Below are positions 10,401-23,279 of a stretch of DNA of 64,000 nucleotides, in pieces. Position numbers and translations under genes: made by a program. Position 1 is the first letter of the stretch, and every line of letters starts with the position of its first letter. The notes under the pieces are model-generated. The model was not told the DNA's origin and did not search any database. It was given only the letters and a program-made list of their open reading frames with translations. Origin of the DNA: Dendrophyllia cribrosa (taxonomy: Eukaryota; Cnidaria; Anthozoa; Scleractinia; Dendrophylliidae); the NCBI GenBank assembly GCA_024195265.1, contig JAJLRJ010000010.1, positions 8,173,667 to 8,237,666 of the forward strand, read 5' to 3'.

Positions 10401-13051
10401 AAAAGAAATCTAAAAAAAAAATGATCTAGTTTTGTCAACAGATACCGGGTCGTTACCATATAGTGTAATCTCCATTAGGGAGACTGCCGTCGGGACCAGG
10501 CAGTCTCCCTAAGTGTCCCTTTATTAATAGATCGAGTGGTGATAATTACAAAGATTATATGAGCGTTTCCCCTTGCGGGAACAAGAGAAGTGTTCCCTTA
10601 TTGGAGGTGTCGCGAAGTAGAGGTTCCACTGTATAAATGCATTGAAACGATTATATAATGTGTTTTTAGCAGCGGATGGTTACCATGACAACGGATTGCA
10701 ACTTAAAAACTTTAGGCTAAATTGTTCACTGTTTTCCCCAGTGTCATTGAAAAATCGATATAAAATCGATGTGGTTTGTTTTCTATTTTAGAACTCACTT
10801 TATATTTTCTTTTTTATTATTTTGTTAGGTTCAAATAATATTTTTTGCATGATTGAAGGTACTTTTAAAATTACAGTAATTTTAGCACAGAGTACATCAA
10901 ATATCAGTCAACGTGACAGAGCCTCTGACTTCATCTATAGACTTGAAAGTTAGAGTCACCTTGTACAGAATATATATATATATATATATACAATATCACA
11001 GGAAAATACTGCTCAATAGCTTTCATTTAAATGGCCACACTTTAGGATTTCATCCACAGACTCAAAAGTTAGAACCACCTTGTACAGCATAATAAACAGT
11101 ACCACGGGAAAGTACTGCTCAGTAGCTTTAATTTCATTTGAATGGTCACACTTTAGGATTTCATCCACAGACTCAAAAGTTAGAACCACCTTGTACAGCA
11201 TAATAAACAGTACCACGGGAAAGCACTGCTCAGTAGCTTTAATTTCATTTGAATGGTCACACTTTAGGATTTCATCCACAGACTCAAAAGTTAGAACCAC
11301 CTTGTACAGCATAATAAATGGTACCACAGGAAAGTACTGCTCAGTAGCTTTCATTTGAGTTATCACCGAACTGTAGTTTTATCAACAGACTCAATTAATT
11401 TTGCCAGTTCACTGAATATCAGTTGGAAAAATCTCAATTTCACACTGCAAATAAAACAGGAAAGTATTATAAACAGCACCAGAGAAAAACGAAGTAAATA
11501 TCACAGGAGACTTAGTGTCTGGGAATTCTTTCTAGGAAGAAAGGAGGGAACTTGTATTCGGAATTTCACGATATGTCGTCATATTTGATTTACTGTATGT
11601 CTGAATTGCCTATCAGGTTATTTCAAGAATGTTAAGAGCATTCTACATGTTGATGCACATTCTGTCCACCACTGAGAACCCAACTCGATATTTTTCTGCT
11701 ACATTGCGTGCAATATATGAATATGTTCGGAGCGTTGAAGATCATTCAAATCATTTCTATACTTGTAACTATAAGAGGCCAAGTTCAAAATTGTCAGATT
11801 TGAAAAGGTTAACAGTGCCACAAGAAAGTACTGCTCAGTAGCTTTCATTGGAATGGTTACATTTTAGGCATCCACGGACTGAAAAGTTAGAACCACCTTG
11901 TACAACATAATAAACAGTACCACAGGAAAGTCCTGCTCAATAGCTTTCATTTGAATGGTCACACTTCAGGATTTCATCCACAGACTCAAAAGTTAGAACC
12001 ACCTTGTTCAGCATAATAAACAGTACCACAGGAAAGTCCTGCTCAATAGCTTTCATTTGAATGGTCACACTGTAGGATTTCATCCACAGACTCAAAAGTA
12101 ACTGCTCTATAGCTTTCATTTGAATGGTCACAGTCTGTAGGATTTCATCCACAGACTTTAAAGTTAGAAACCACCTCGTTGTTAAATATTGCGAATACAT
12201 TGTTTCTGTAAAGTAGGGATTTAAAACAAAGTTAAAATTTGATAATAGATCTTTTTTAGCCTGGTTGTTTGTTGCCCATTTTGTCGGGTTCTTTTAAATT
12301 TTGTCTTATATCCGTGTCGATGAACAAAAAAAAAATTCGAGAAAATATGATTCAGTCTAGAGAAAGACAAACAGTCTGGAATAAGACAAAAAGCAGACCA
12401 AGCCAAAAAGGTCTATTCGGTTATGAAGAATACCTAGATTGTTTGAATATTCTAGATTTTAGCACCATGCTTAGCGACGAATCTGTGTTTATATGTGTTT
12501 TGCAGTCCATTCAAGCCTGTACGCTTAATGGTCACCTCTGACGTCATAAAATGTACCTGCATTGTCATTTTATTACAACAATAATAACTTGTTAAAAGTT
12601 ATTGGATGGTTCAACCTTTGCACAGTTTTCTAAATTCTTTATTATTACCGAATATTTAGCTGTACTAAATTCTCACTGCACTCAAGTTAAATGTTGTCAC
12701 ATGTTAAAAGATTTGTACAAGCAATCATGCCTGCGACGTTGGGAGTTTTATAATGATGTTATTTTGATGATAAAGTATTTACACAAATAGTCATTTAAAC
12801 AACAATGAACTACACAGACGGGATAGCAATATAAAATTATAAAAACACTGGAAGTTTGTAAAGTTCGTTATTATTTTACTAATATGTTTGCCAGAGTTTT
12901 GGTTGTTTAAACATAACTTAGCCGTTTCCTTGCTTTAGTTAATGTCTTTTAAAGAGTAAACTTAAGGAAAAATATATGTCGCTTCTCAACGCTTACCTGT
13001 TAGAGTCAAGATGAACAAATTCCTCAAAAGAAAATTGTTGTACATTGCCAT
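7447..13051 (-). CDS. Small single-pass membrane protein gene A (three exons recognised)
   Basis: The first exon (13051 down to 12997) encodes a signal-peptide-like MAMYNNFLLRNLFILTLT and ends at a gtaagc donor in phase 1. The transmembrane exon (8435 down to 8333, 103 nt, phase 1 in and phase 2 out) lies between a ctccacag acceptor and a gtaagt donor. It encodes about 27 hydrophobic residues followed by RIKKLLR. The terminal exon (7693 down to 7447) starts after ttctag, and AG+G completes an Arg codon. It gives an 80-residue cytoplasmic tail with NSYVMPL and YLDYMDM; YMDM fits the PI3K-SH2 YxxM pattern. Any ectodomain exon between 8436 and 12996 was not found. Exon lengths and phases match genes B and C in this window. 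The family is unknown to me; a receptor-like role is inference. Confidence 0.5.
8036..8275 (+). repeat. 106-bp satellite, about two copies
   Basis: Copies of the unit containing CATTCAAATGAAAGCTACTG, ACTTTCCTGTGGTACTG and GTGGTTCTAACTTTTGAGTC. Other arrays in the window are at 10900-11365, 11820-12180, 23280-24125 and 33410-34600. Confidence 0.8.
9300..9706 (-). pseudogene. LINE ORF2 C-terminal fragment
   Basis: The minus strand encodes the tail of a non-LTR reverse transcriptase: SLDLLDSIARRKKVKAKLMF, then NQTPKYLQGLF, then after a stop a segment with LWNNHDNLPHNVRAIRSYKK. It is 5'-truncated and broken by stops. The 3' end near 9300 is marked by a short TACA repeat. Confidence 0.65.
10900..11365 (-). 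repeat. Satellite array, 111-bp variant
   Basis: About 3.5 copies of the window's satellite in minus orientation. A 5-nt longer form (extra AATTTC-like segment) makes a 111-bp period, so one frame stays open over 117 codons with a 37-residue repeat. The open frame is probably a by-product of the period being divisible by three. A TA run at 10972-10992 adjoins it. Confidence 0.75.
11820..12180 (-). repeat. Satellite array, degenerate copies
   Basis: About three to four copies of the 106-bp unit in minus orientation, with truncated units at the right end. Confidence 0.75.
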
Positions 13052-14087
13052 TAGTGAAAGTCGCGTTATCCAATTGTTTAGGAACTGATGTCTTCTGGCG
13101 CTAATCCCACTTTCACGACAGTCGGTATATGATAAATCCAAGGAGATTTCGCCACCGGCCAGCGATATTCAAGCCGAGAAACGTAACTTATTCAAGTTCA
13201 GTATAATATTTGAAGCTGTGACTTTGCTCACATGCTTTTCATCTTCACCTTCCTTCGGAAATCATGAAGTTTTCATCGAGGTCAACCTTTAGTTGTTCAT
13301 TTTTTAACTCCTTCGCTTTTTATCTTGACTTGGCTTTCGGATGTCCTTCGTCTCAATCCAACTTTCTTCGTTAGAGAAAAGCGATTTCAGCGAGGCTTAT
13401 TTGCCATGAATTGTGCAGCTAATATAAAACAACATACGTTGACACTGCTCAAGCGTATCATCAAGTGTAATTTATTCTACGTTCACACACGCATTTTTGT
13501 TCTGTGACAATACAGAATTAAAGCGAGGTGCATTAAAATGTGAAAATAACAAGTTGATGCGTTAATTATTGATTCTTCTAGAGCTCCTGGTTAATGTCAT
13601 AATCTAGGGCATAGTTGATGCAGTGGTCAGAGAAACGCTAAAATCAAAAACAGCAATTTTAAACATATAAAATTCACTAAAATGTGATGCACAGTAGTAT
13701 AAACACAATCTTTGTTAAAGCTGATCATTTGTTTTGACCGATCAAACATAGGCAAGCAATACGTGCAACATAGAGGGTGGTTCTTCCAGACGTTCCAGTT
13801 TTGTGAGAGAGAAAAAGAGGAAACTGTGCTAAAGACTGACAAAGAAAACAAAAATTATAACAGCAAGAAAGAAGGGGTAAAAAGAGAGTCATAAAGTCAT
13901 AAAGAAAGTAAATTCCATTGCTCTCACACTCTTGTCTCTGCCCCATCCTTTTAAGGCGGGACTCAACCAAGATTTGAATGAAATTTTAAGAGGTTTAAAG
14001 AAGGAATAGAAGAAGAAAATGATTTTTGGAACACTAACAGACAGTTGATACCCACGCAGGAGCACCCCAGGCTGCTAGTGGACTATT
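13052..14087. other. Spacer, no gene recognised
   Basis: A+T-rich sequence upstream of the first exon of gene A. Promoter elements cannot be assigned. No repeat structure was recognised. Confidence 0.4.
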
Positions 14088-17000
14088 GAGCCTTTGATTT
14101 CTTTTTTGAGAGAGAATGTGCAAAAGAATAAAAAGACGAAGAACTAATCAGCAAAATAGAATGGTGTCCATCTATCAATTATTAACTACAAATTCTAATT
14201 TTAAAACTTCATTAAATCTTCAATATTTCTTATTTGAGTAAATTTTACAAATTCATTGAGATAAACTATTTCCTCCCAAACATACCCAAAAATCAATCAG
14301 AAATTTGCAAAACACCCCATAGCATAGATTCATGAGATGAGCATAGAGTTTTTCAAGAGATTATAATTGGACAGAGAGGGAGTCTAGGGGCGTTGGCTGG
14401 AATATCTTAATTGCAAAAAAGTTATTTTTAGTAACCATGCGGACCATGCGAAAACATTTTCCGGTGAGCTGGTTGACTTCCGGAAGACTCGCTTTCATGA
14501 ATCAGCGCGTCAAGCCAGGCGGAGTCAGCAAATTAAAAAAATGGCGACCATCGCGGTGGTAATTTCGCATGTGAAAAAGAAAGTATAAAATGGTCCTGTT
14601 TGAGCAAAGAACGTTATATAGTACCACAGCGACTGGATACATAGATCTTTATCTATCTTTAAACACAAACTGTTGCAACTGAAGCGGTAAAAAGGGGGCT
14701 GGACAATTCAACTTACTGGACAGATGCCAATCAACCATCTACTCCAATCTCTTGTAAGCGTCGTTTCTAAAAGTTTGAAGTCGCTTTGCTCGATCGATGG
14801 CCAGCCCATCCAAACTTTTCAGACGTGAAATAGTTGCATACTGTAGAATTCAAAGTTGTTATGTTTTTTGTAGCTGAAGGATAGGATGATTCCCTTATGG
14901 GAAAATTACTTTTTAGGAATTTCAACACGGCAAGGAGTTAAAAACGCTAAAACCGGTTCACATGCATGCATGGATTTGTTTTCTATATGCTTACGTTTGG
15001 AAGGACTTTGTCAGGAGCATCTTCTTTCCATGGAAAATGAATATCAGTTCTGTTGAGGTCAGCTACCAAGGAACTCTATACTGACAGCCGCGGGTTAGAG
15101 GTTTATTTGGAGCCAAAGTGTAAGTAAAATTTCTGGAAAAGTGATTGAATTTCTGATTTATTCGATATGCCGCGTGTTTTAGGTTAAGTAGTTAGTTTTC
15201 ATCTATACGTACTTGGATTATTGACTTCGAAAAAATCCAGTAGACTTGTATTATTTTATTTTTAAAAAGCGAATAAATAAAACACACTTTTCTAGTGATG
15301 TACCTTAATTTATTCATTGAACTTTGTGATAAAAGGTCACCATTTCTGCGGCAGCGATCCTTTGTTTGTACATGTCAAAGTACAGCTTAACCTCAGTTTA
15401 AAAAATTGCTGAACACGGTATCACGACGTCAAAAACTTGGTCCACTCTAGACTAAAGGCAATAATATTATTAACTTTTGTGTTTAGGTTTAACGAAATTT
15501 AGCTAAGTTTCAATACGAAAATGCATCATACCCAAGGCCACGTTTTTTAATAAATGAAAACTACGGATGATGCCTTGTTTGGAAGCGCCGTCGGTTACAC
15601 GCTTTCTATTTACCTTTTCTAATAGAAAACAATGGATCGGACATCTTCATTCACTTTGTCCAAGTTATGTTTCATAAAAATCAATAAGTTGTTTTTCCGA
15701 ACGTTGCTTTGATTGGATTATAACTGGTCACTGAGAATTTTAAGGACTTTATAAACAAACAACGCGCGAGTTTCAGCCGACTACACGCACTATTTAATAG
15801 CTTCACAAAAATGTTTGCTGGCCTTTCCTTGGAGTTTATTCCAAAACGATGCCTGCTTGTTTTCGCCATTGGAGTATCGTCTGAATTTCAGTTAAAAAAT
15901 AAAGTTTTCATTCATTTAACAACTGCTGGGGAAAAGTGGGCCTGTAAAGTTCCTTCGAACTGAGTGCATGCATGACAAACTTCAGGAATTTTCGGTTACC
16001 TTAGCTGTGACCCGGGATAAAAGACATCAAATATATTACAAAATTCTGTTTGTATGAACCAGCAAATATATATGAAGGTATGAAAGTAAAACTGTGGCCG
16101 TGGAGACGTGCTGAGGCTACAAATTGTAAGCCAAGTATCTTGTTATGTTTGGCACGAAAATGTCGAAGAAAACGAATTTTAGAATGTCTGAAGTGAATAT
16201 TTTGGTTTACTCACGAAAATATCGATTTTGGATCTCCTTTCCCTTCTTAGATTACAACCAAACTTCAATGAAAAATAAGCCAGTGGTGTTAACCGTATTA
16301 AAAAGAGGCATCGTTAAATAAAATCCAACGAAAAGTCAGGAAACTATTTTTGTGAAGTCGGACGCTGAAACTCGCGTACACGCGAAAATAAAGTCATTTC
16401 TCTGAAACTATTTTGGCGAAATAATCCAAATTATAACAGCAACCTACACTCACTGGCGGAAAAGGATCTAATCGATTCGTTTATGAAACATAAATGTGAG
16501 AAGGCGAATAAAGATGTCCATAGAAATTTATGCAAAAAATGCTAAATACAAAGCGTGTAAACGGCGGCCGCTTCCAAGCAGGGCATCGATCCGCTCTTTC
16601 GAAATCATTTATTTAAAAAAATGGCCTTGGGTGGAATTTAAGTGTATGGTCAATGCATTCACCTTAGCTACAATTCTTAATTGATTGCCTTTATTTTCTA
16701 TAGTAGGTCATTTAAGATTTTTGAAGTCGCATACAGTGTCACCCAAACTTTCTGATCTTTTGTCTGACACGGGGAGGCCTGCAATTTTATTATAAGGTCT
16801 GCAAGTTTACTAAAAAGAAATGGTGGCCCTTATCCCAAAGTTCAATGAATAAATTAAGGTGACATCACTAGAAAAGCGTGTTTTATTTATTCGCTTTTTA
16901 GAAATAAAATAATACAAGTCTACTGGATTTTTTTTTAAGTCAATAATCCAAGTAAGCTTTAATAAATGAATTTAACTTAGAACACGCGGCCTATCGAATA

Positions 17001-18209
17001 AATAAAATTCAATCACTTTTCCAGAAATTTTACTTACACTTTGGCTCTAAATAACCTCTAACCCGGCTGTCAGTATAGAGTTCCTTGGTAGCTGACCTCA
17101 ACAGAACTGATATTCATTTTCCATGGAAAGAAGATGCTCCTGACAAAGTCCTTCCAAACGTATAAAGCATATAGAAAACAAATCCATGCATGCATGTGAA
17201 CCGGTTTTAGCGTTTTAACTCCTTGCCGTGTTGAAATTCCTAAAAAGTGATTTTCCCAGAAGAGAATCCTCCCATCCTTCAGCTACAAAAAACATAACAA
17301 CTTTGAATATTTCTACAGTATGCAAATATTTCACGTCTGAAAAGTTTGGATGGGCTGGCCATCGATCGAGCAAAGCGACTTCAAACTTTTAGAAACGATG
17401 CTTACAAGAGATCGGAGTAGATGGTTGATTGGCATCTGTCCAGTAAGTTGAATTGTCCAGCCCCCTTTTTACCGCTTCAGTTGCAACAGTTTGTGTATAA
17501 AGATAGATGAAGATCTATGTATCCAGCCGCTGTGGTACCTTGTAACCTTCTTTGCTCAAACACGACCATTTTACTTTCTTTTTCACATGCGAAATTACCA
17601 CCGCGATGGTCGCCATTTTTTTAATTTGCTGACTCCGCCTGGCTTGACGCGCTGATTCATGAAAGCGAGTCTTCCGGAAGTCAACCAGCTCACCGGAAAA
17701 TGTTTTCGCGTGGTCCGCATTGTTACTAAAAATAACTTTTTTGCAATTAAGATATCCCAAACCCATTACTGGGAGACTCCCTCTCTGTCCAATTATTTTC
17801 TCTTGAGTTTTTGGATTGCTTGAAACGTGAACGAGAAATTTCCATTAAAGCCATGTTTATAAATGGCGGGAAAATGGCGTTCAGGTTTGAGTCCCGCCTT
17901 GCCATGGCTATAATGGAAATATCTCGTTCACGTTTCAAGTAATCAATACTCTCTGCTCATCTCATAAATCTACGTTATGGGGTGTTTTGTAAATTTTTAG
18001 GTTATTTTTGGGTATGTTTGGGAGGAAAAAGGTTTTCTCAAAGGTTTTGTCAAATTTAGAGAAATAAGAAATATCGAAGATTTAATGAAGTTTTAAAAAT
18101 ACAATTTGTAGTTAATAATTAATAGATGGACACCATTCTATTTTGCTGATTAGTTCTTCGTCTTTTCATCCTTTTGCACATTCTCCCTCAAAAAAGAAAT
18201 CAAAGGCTC
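14088..18209. mobile_element. 4.1-kb foldback-type element with very long inverted arms
   Basis: The sequence from 14088 to about 15348 is repeated in reverse complement from 18209 back to about 16818, with indels, leaving a centre of about 1.5 kb. No transposase or other protein was recognised in the centre. A 130-bp MITE sits in the right arm only (17816-17945). Arms this long with a non-coding centre suggest a foldback transposon or a fused inverted duplication. Confidence 0.75.
17816..17945. mobile_element. Small MITE nested in the right foldback arm
   Basis: TTGCTTGAAACGTGAACGAG at the left is inverted at the right as CTCGTTCACGTTTCAAGTAA. The matching place in the left arm (about 14380) lacks it, which shows that it inserted after the arms formed. 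Confidence 0.65.
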
Positions 18210-18929
18210 CAACTCGTGAATACGAAACATCCTTCTGACCCTTTCCCCTCTTAGGCGTTTTGTTCCACCAACTCCCCACCCCCTGCGTCCAACTCCCCAC
18301 CCTCCCATCCCTCCAACACAGTCCCCATGGGTAAGGCAGGAGTCCAATACATATCGCAGGCTCAATGTTTATTGTTCCCCATATGTTAAAACTCGTTTAA
18401 CGCGTCACGTGTTCACGAGTTTAAAAACACTTATACTATTAAAGCTATTTTTTCAAAAGTTATATTTAGCGATGTTCGTATTCTGTTGTATAGAGCATGT
18501 CTCTGTCATTTCACAACACCAGGAGCTGAGCTTGTTGCTGCTGGACTCTTTGATTCTTGTTTTCGCACTGGGAACTTGGTGAATTTGAACTTCGTGTCGT
18601 CAGCTTTGCGTTGATTCTGTAATAAGACATCGTAGAGTTATAAAAACAAACATGCAATATCGTGGGAAAGGTCATTTGTGTTTAGATGGGTTAAATAGTT
18701 AACAATTATTTACAGAAGTGGAGGTGAATAGCATGCAAACACTATTCCGAGTTCGAGTAGCGCGCGAAAAACACTATCATACTAAAGTAAGTTATTGTTC
18801 AGTAGTCACAAGCAGTTCGGTTAGTACCCAGTAATACGCCTGAGTGGAGAGCGACAATGTGGGATGAACTGTCTTAGATTTTTTGCAGCAGAACACAAAA
18901 CACTGCAGTATACTAAATTACACTAGACT

Positions 18930-19022
18930 GCAATGCAATGCAATACAATACAACACGACACACACAACACAACACAATACAATACAATACAATACAATAC
19001 AATACAATACAATACAATGCAA
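18930..19022. repeat. AATAC microsatellite
   Basis: A run of AATAC/AATGC pentamers. The ORFs through it on both strands are artefacts. Confidence 0.9.
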
Positions 19023-19718
19023 TATAATACACAACAATGCCATGCAATTCAATACAGGACCATACGGTTAACAGAAGAGTAGAGCGCAATGTAATGCATC
19101 GCAGCATAATTATGTAACGCAAGGCAATGCAATACAATGCAGAACAATTGTCTTGAAACGATATCTTTAAGATCAGCGCAAGTGTAGATGTGGTCGTATT
19201 ACACAAAGCGAACAACTTGGATGCTGGATCTAGGAATCCAAAACCTCACTTCGAAATTCGTATCATACACGCTAATCCCCCCAAAAAATTAAGTAACGCC
19301 CAAATAGTAGTAGAGAAGAAAACTTCGTTCCCAGGACCTTTTAAAATGGCGGGGAGGGGGGGTAGAAACCCCAAGCTGCCAAAATACTCCAAAAAATCTA
19401 GGAGCAATTTTTCGCGTTAACTTGATGCAATGTCTTCGTCTCGTGTGAAAAACAGTTTTTTACTGATTGGTCAATTTTTATCACCAATAAGAGTACAGAC
19501 AATTAAAATTTCAATTTATGCAAGATGTCATCCTGTCAATTTTTAAGCCAATGAAATTTCTTTATTGTTATCAGTTGCCAATGAGAAAGCGAGAAAACTT
19601 ATTGACAATGATTGCGTCAATTTGAATAAAACTCAGCAATTTGTCATGTTTACCAAGCGTTCACTCTTCATTTCTCCGGTTTTTTACGATTTTGGCGTTT
19701 TTGTTATTGTAAAAAACA

Positions 19719-19880
19719 AATTGACGTCAGTTTTTTATGCGTCTGTCGTCTTTTTGATGATAAAATTCGTCATAACATTGTCGAAATTTGCTGTCGATCC
19801 ATAGCACTTTGACAATGTTATGACGAATTTTATCATCAATAAGAGGACAGACGCATACAAAACTGACGTCAATTTGTTAA
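19719..19880. repeat. Long hairpin (inverted repeat)
   Basis: Arms of about 65 bp (AAATTGACGTCAGTTTT to GTTATGACG regions) face each other around a centre of about 30 bp. It is probably a MITE. Confidence 0.7.
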
Positions 19881-19997
19881 TCAGATTGCCAGAAACAAAC
19901 ACGGCTATCAGTCACTGAAAAGAACTTCCGAAAACGCCATTCCATGTCACGTGACACACATGGAGTGTTTTGGCAGCCTTGTCCAGGGTCAAGCCCA

Positions 19998-20303
19998 AAT
20001 CATACCGTCCAGAAGGACGTCGGACACCTTATTGAGACTTACGTAACGGAGTACATGGTTAGCTTTCAGTTGAGGTTGTGGGTAGCAGTTTATATAGTTA
20101 AATTTAGGACTAAGCAACCCGATAAGCTAGGTGGTACGGTGGTCTGTAGGCTATGTAAGCCTAAGCCTAGCTGAGGTCACAGGTTCAATCCTGAGTGGGG
20201 ATTTTAGATTTTCTTTTTTACACTTAAAAATTTATTGAAGTGTCGACATTACGTTATATAAGTCTCACTAAGGTGTCCGACGTCCTTCTGGACGGTATGA
20301 TTT
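19998..20303 (+). mobile_element. tRNA-like MITE, copy A
   Basis: The ends AATCATACCGTCCAGAAGG and CCTTCTGGACGGTATGATT are inverted. Inside, CTAGGTGGTACGGTGG followed by GGTCACAGGTTCAATCC looks like tRNA A and B boxes (pol III promoter), as in SINEs. A terminal inverted repeat plus a tRNA-like core is unusual. Copies B, C and D are at 21101, 31077 and 31452. Confidence 0.65.
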
Positions 20304-21100
20304 AGGCACAACCCTTGTCCAGGTCAGCATAAGATTCCATCCGCTAACACCACCTCATTTCATTCATTCATTTATTCGCCACCTCGGACACTTATTGAGA
20401 ATTATATAACGACACTTAAAATTTTATTTTCAATACATTTTTAAGTGAAAATCTAAAATACCCACTCAGGATTGAACCTGTGACCTCAGCTAGGCTTAGG
20501 CTTACATAGCCTACTGTACCAGAGTACCACCTGTCTCGACGAGATTTAGCGCCGTTAACTGGACTATTCGGTGGAAATTGTATTCAATTTTTTACGTTAA
20601 AAAAGTCCCGGAATTGTGAGTCAGGCGGAGTCAGGCGTGTGAAATTGTCCTGTATGCGTGCGATCGATGTTTTCGATCCGCAGGCGTGTGACACATGCAT
20701 AATGCGTGTGAGTTGGTAGGTATAAGTTTATATAGTTAAATTTAGGCCTAAGCAACCCGAGAAGCTAAGCGCTATCTAGGCAAGATCGCGCCGAGCTTTT
20801 CAGCACTGCGACATTCGACAACCTTCGGAAATCATCGGAACATCTTCGGGTATCTTCGGAAGTGTTCGGAAGTCGTCGGAACATCTTCGACAATGTTCGG
20901 AAAGTCGTCGAAATTCGGGTAATATGGATACGAAAATCACACGTATTTGACTTAGGAAAAGTTGGCAGGTATATAAACTGCTAACCCCAACCTCAACTGA
21001 AAGCTAATCAGTAACTCCGTTATATAAGTCTCAATAAGGTGTCCGAGGTTGTGTTGGTGGATGGAATCTCATGCTTACCCCTTGTCCAGGGTCAAGCCCA

Positions 21101-21687
21101 AATCATACCGTCCAGAAGGACGTCGGACACCTTATTGAGACTTATATAACGGAGTAACCGGTTAGCTTTCAGTCGAGGTTGGGGGTAGCAGTTTATATAG
21201 TTAAATTTAGGACTAAGCAACCCGATAAGCTAGGTGGTACAGTGGTACTGTAGGCTATGTAAGCCAGGAGCCCATTACTTGGAGCCTCCATCTCCCATAC
21301 AAGCCCTTGGAGTCAACCCTTTCCGATGAAAAGTTATTTATAGAAATAGTTTTCGCGGAAAATTTGTCACGCCCTAATGCGTTGTTGGCAATAACCAATC
21401 AGAGCGCAGCTCAGTAATGTTCATTTACATATGCTTTGGAAAGCCTGTTCTAAAAATAATTCTTTACGGGAAAGGGTTGACTCAAGGGTACAGCACATAT
21501 GGAGGCTCCAAGTAATGGGCTCCTGTGTAAGCTTAAGCCTAGCTGAGGTCACAGGTTCAATCTTGAGTGGGGATTTTAGATTTTCTTTTTTACACTTAAA
21601 AATTTATTGAAAATAAAATTCTAAGTTTCGACATTACGTTATATAAGTCTCACTAAGGTGTCCGACGTCCTTCTGGACGGTATGATT
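21101..21687 (+). mobile_element. tRNA-like MITE, copy B, interrupted
   Basis: This has the same ends and tRNA-like core as copy A, but the core is split by a 256-bp element at 21267-21524. The B-box part (AGGTTCAATC) resumes after the insertion. Confidence 0.65.
21267..21524. mobile_element. hAT-type MITE nested in copy B
   Basis: The termini CAGGAGCCCATTACTTGGAG and its inverse CTCCAAGTAATGGGCTCCTG are flanked on both sides by TGTAAGC. CAG-starting ends and a 7-8-bp duplication fit the hAT superfamily. There is no coding content. Confidence 0.65.
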
Positions 21688-23279
21688 TAGGCGCAACCCT
21701 TGTCCAGGGGTTTCTGCGACCCGCCCGCCATTTTGAAAGCGGAGGAGGCCCTGGGTACGAGATTGCAAAGAGGATGCAACACGTTACCGTGGTTACTGAA
21801 GGGATGGCCGTTTCTTCGTGCGGTCTCTCTTTCGTGTCTTTCGCGCTATTAGGACCTAAGATAGACACATCCGCGTTTATGTTGACTTCATATACTGCTC
21901 GGCTGTGACCAATCCTGCAAAGTTTTGTTACAATTATGTCAAAGCGCTGCTACACGAGGGAATTTTTTCCCCTTTTTTCCCTGCAACTTGCAACAGGCGC
22001 AATGCTGTCGAGAGTATTGTGCATGTGAGGCATACAAGTTGCTCGGGCCACAGGGAACCCACAACAGTTTAACTATTGTGGGTTTTCTGTGCTTGGAGCT
22101 GTCAGACGCTCGCAACACTTTTCACAAGAAAAGCGATATCGCTTTTAATGTTGTTCAAATAAGAACAGAAGCACGAGGAAGAAATTGAAATGGAAAAGAA
22201 AAGGCAAAGGACAACTTGGATGAGATTATAGTGTACGAGATGGGAGGAAGTAGGAGATTGTTTAAGCTCCAGTTGTGACAGCTGGAAAGATAAGATAAAC
22301 TTTATTTGAACACGGAAATCCTTTATCACTAGTAAAAAAAAGGCTCTCCCAAGGAGCCGTGCACTTACATAGTAAGTAAGTATAAGTCATTATAGTATTT
22401 AGAACTAGTTAACAATCATAAAAATCATCTAATTAAGGTATAAAATGATTTAAATAAGTAAACTATCTAAGCTATCTAAAAGTCCTATACGTTGTTGGGT
22501 CGCCGGTGCAGACCACAATCACACAAACAGAAGTGCCAGCACAAGTGACAGTATCCACCATTTTGGACTTTTGCCAATTCAAAGGAATAGTTTTAGGGTA
22601 CTGCCTGCGAATAGACTGCGGCGGGAATTTCCCTCTAAAGCTCTGGTTCAAGCGAAAAAGGCCAAGCGCAGATCTTCGCGCGAACCCGGCCTCTCGGCGC
22701 CGTATTCACACTCTTCCCAGACCTTTAAGATTTGACTTCGCTAACTTTTTCGTAGCTAGCTATGAAAAGGTCTCGAACTTATGCTAATCACATATGTGAG
22801 CATCCTCGAGTTTTTTTGCTTTCGCATGCCTCGTAAATAAGTGTAAACCCTTTTACGACGGAATAAGATAAAATTGCAACTATTGTGCAATATACTACTT
22901 ACTTTTTCATCATTTTGTCTTCCGAGGGAGCTTTTCTTTTTCGTAGTTGAGACCAGATCCTTTGCTATTCTTCGAGTATATAACACCAAAACTATACGTT
23001 CAGTGACCAGAATGCTAGTCCTTAACTGGCCTCTCTTGTCGTGGTCAGCCAGTCCAATGCACTCAGGCAGTCACCTTCGCAAGAACTGGAACAAAGAGCA
23101 CGTGGTTACCGTTAGCAACGCGAGCTCAAGGGAAAGCATAAGCACTGACATAAGCACTTTATACCTGGGTATCAGAGATTTTTCTCGTGCTCACACAAGT
23201 CTCATATTACACCGCTTGTTGGTCGTCATAAAGAAAGCCAGTTATAGCAGGCGAAAGATCCGGTGGAAACCTGGTCTAA

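Noticed and set aside
11013..11366. 117-codon repeat protein
   Set aside because: An open frame caused by a satellite period of 111 bp; other arrays with 106 bp are not open.
18913..19215. 100-codon minus ORF
   Set aside because: Translation of a pentamer microsatellite.
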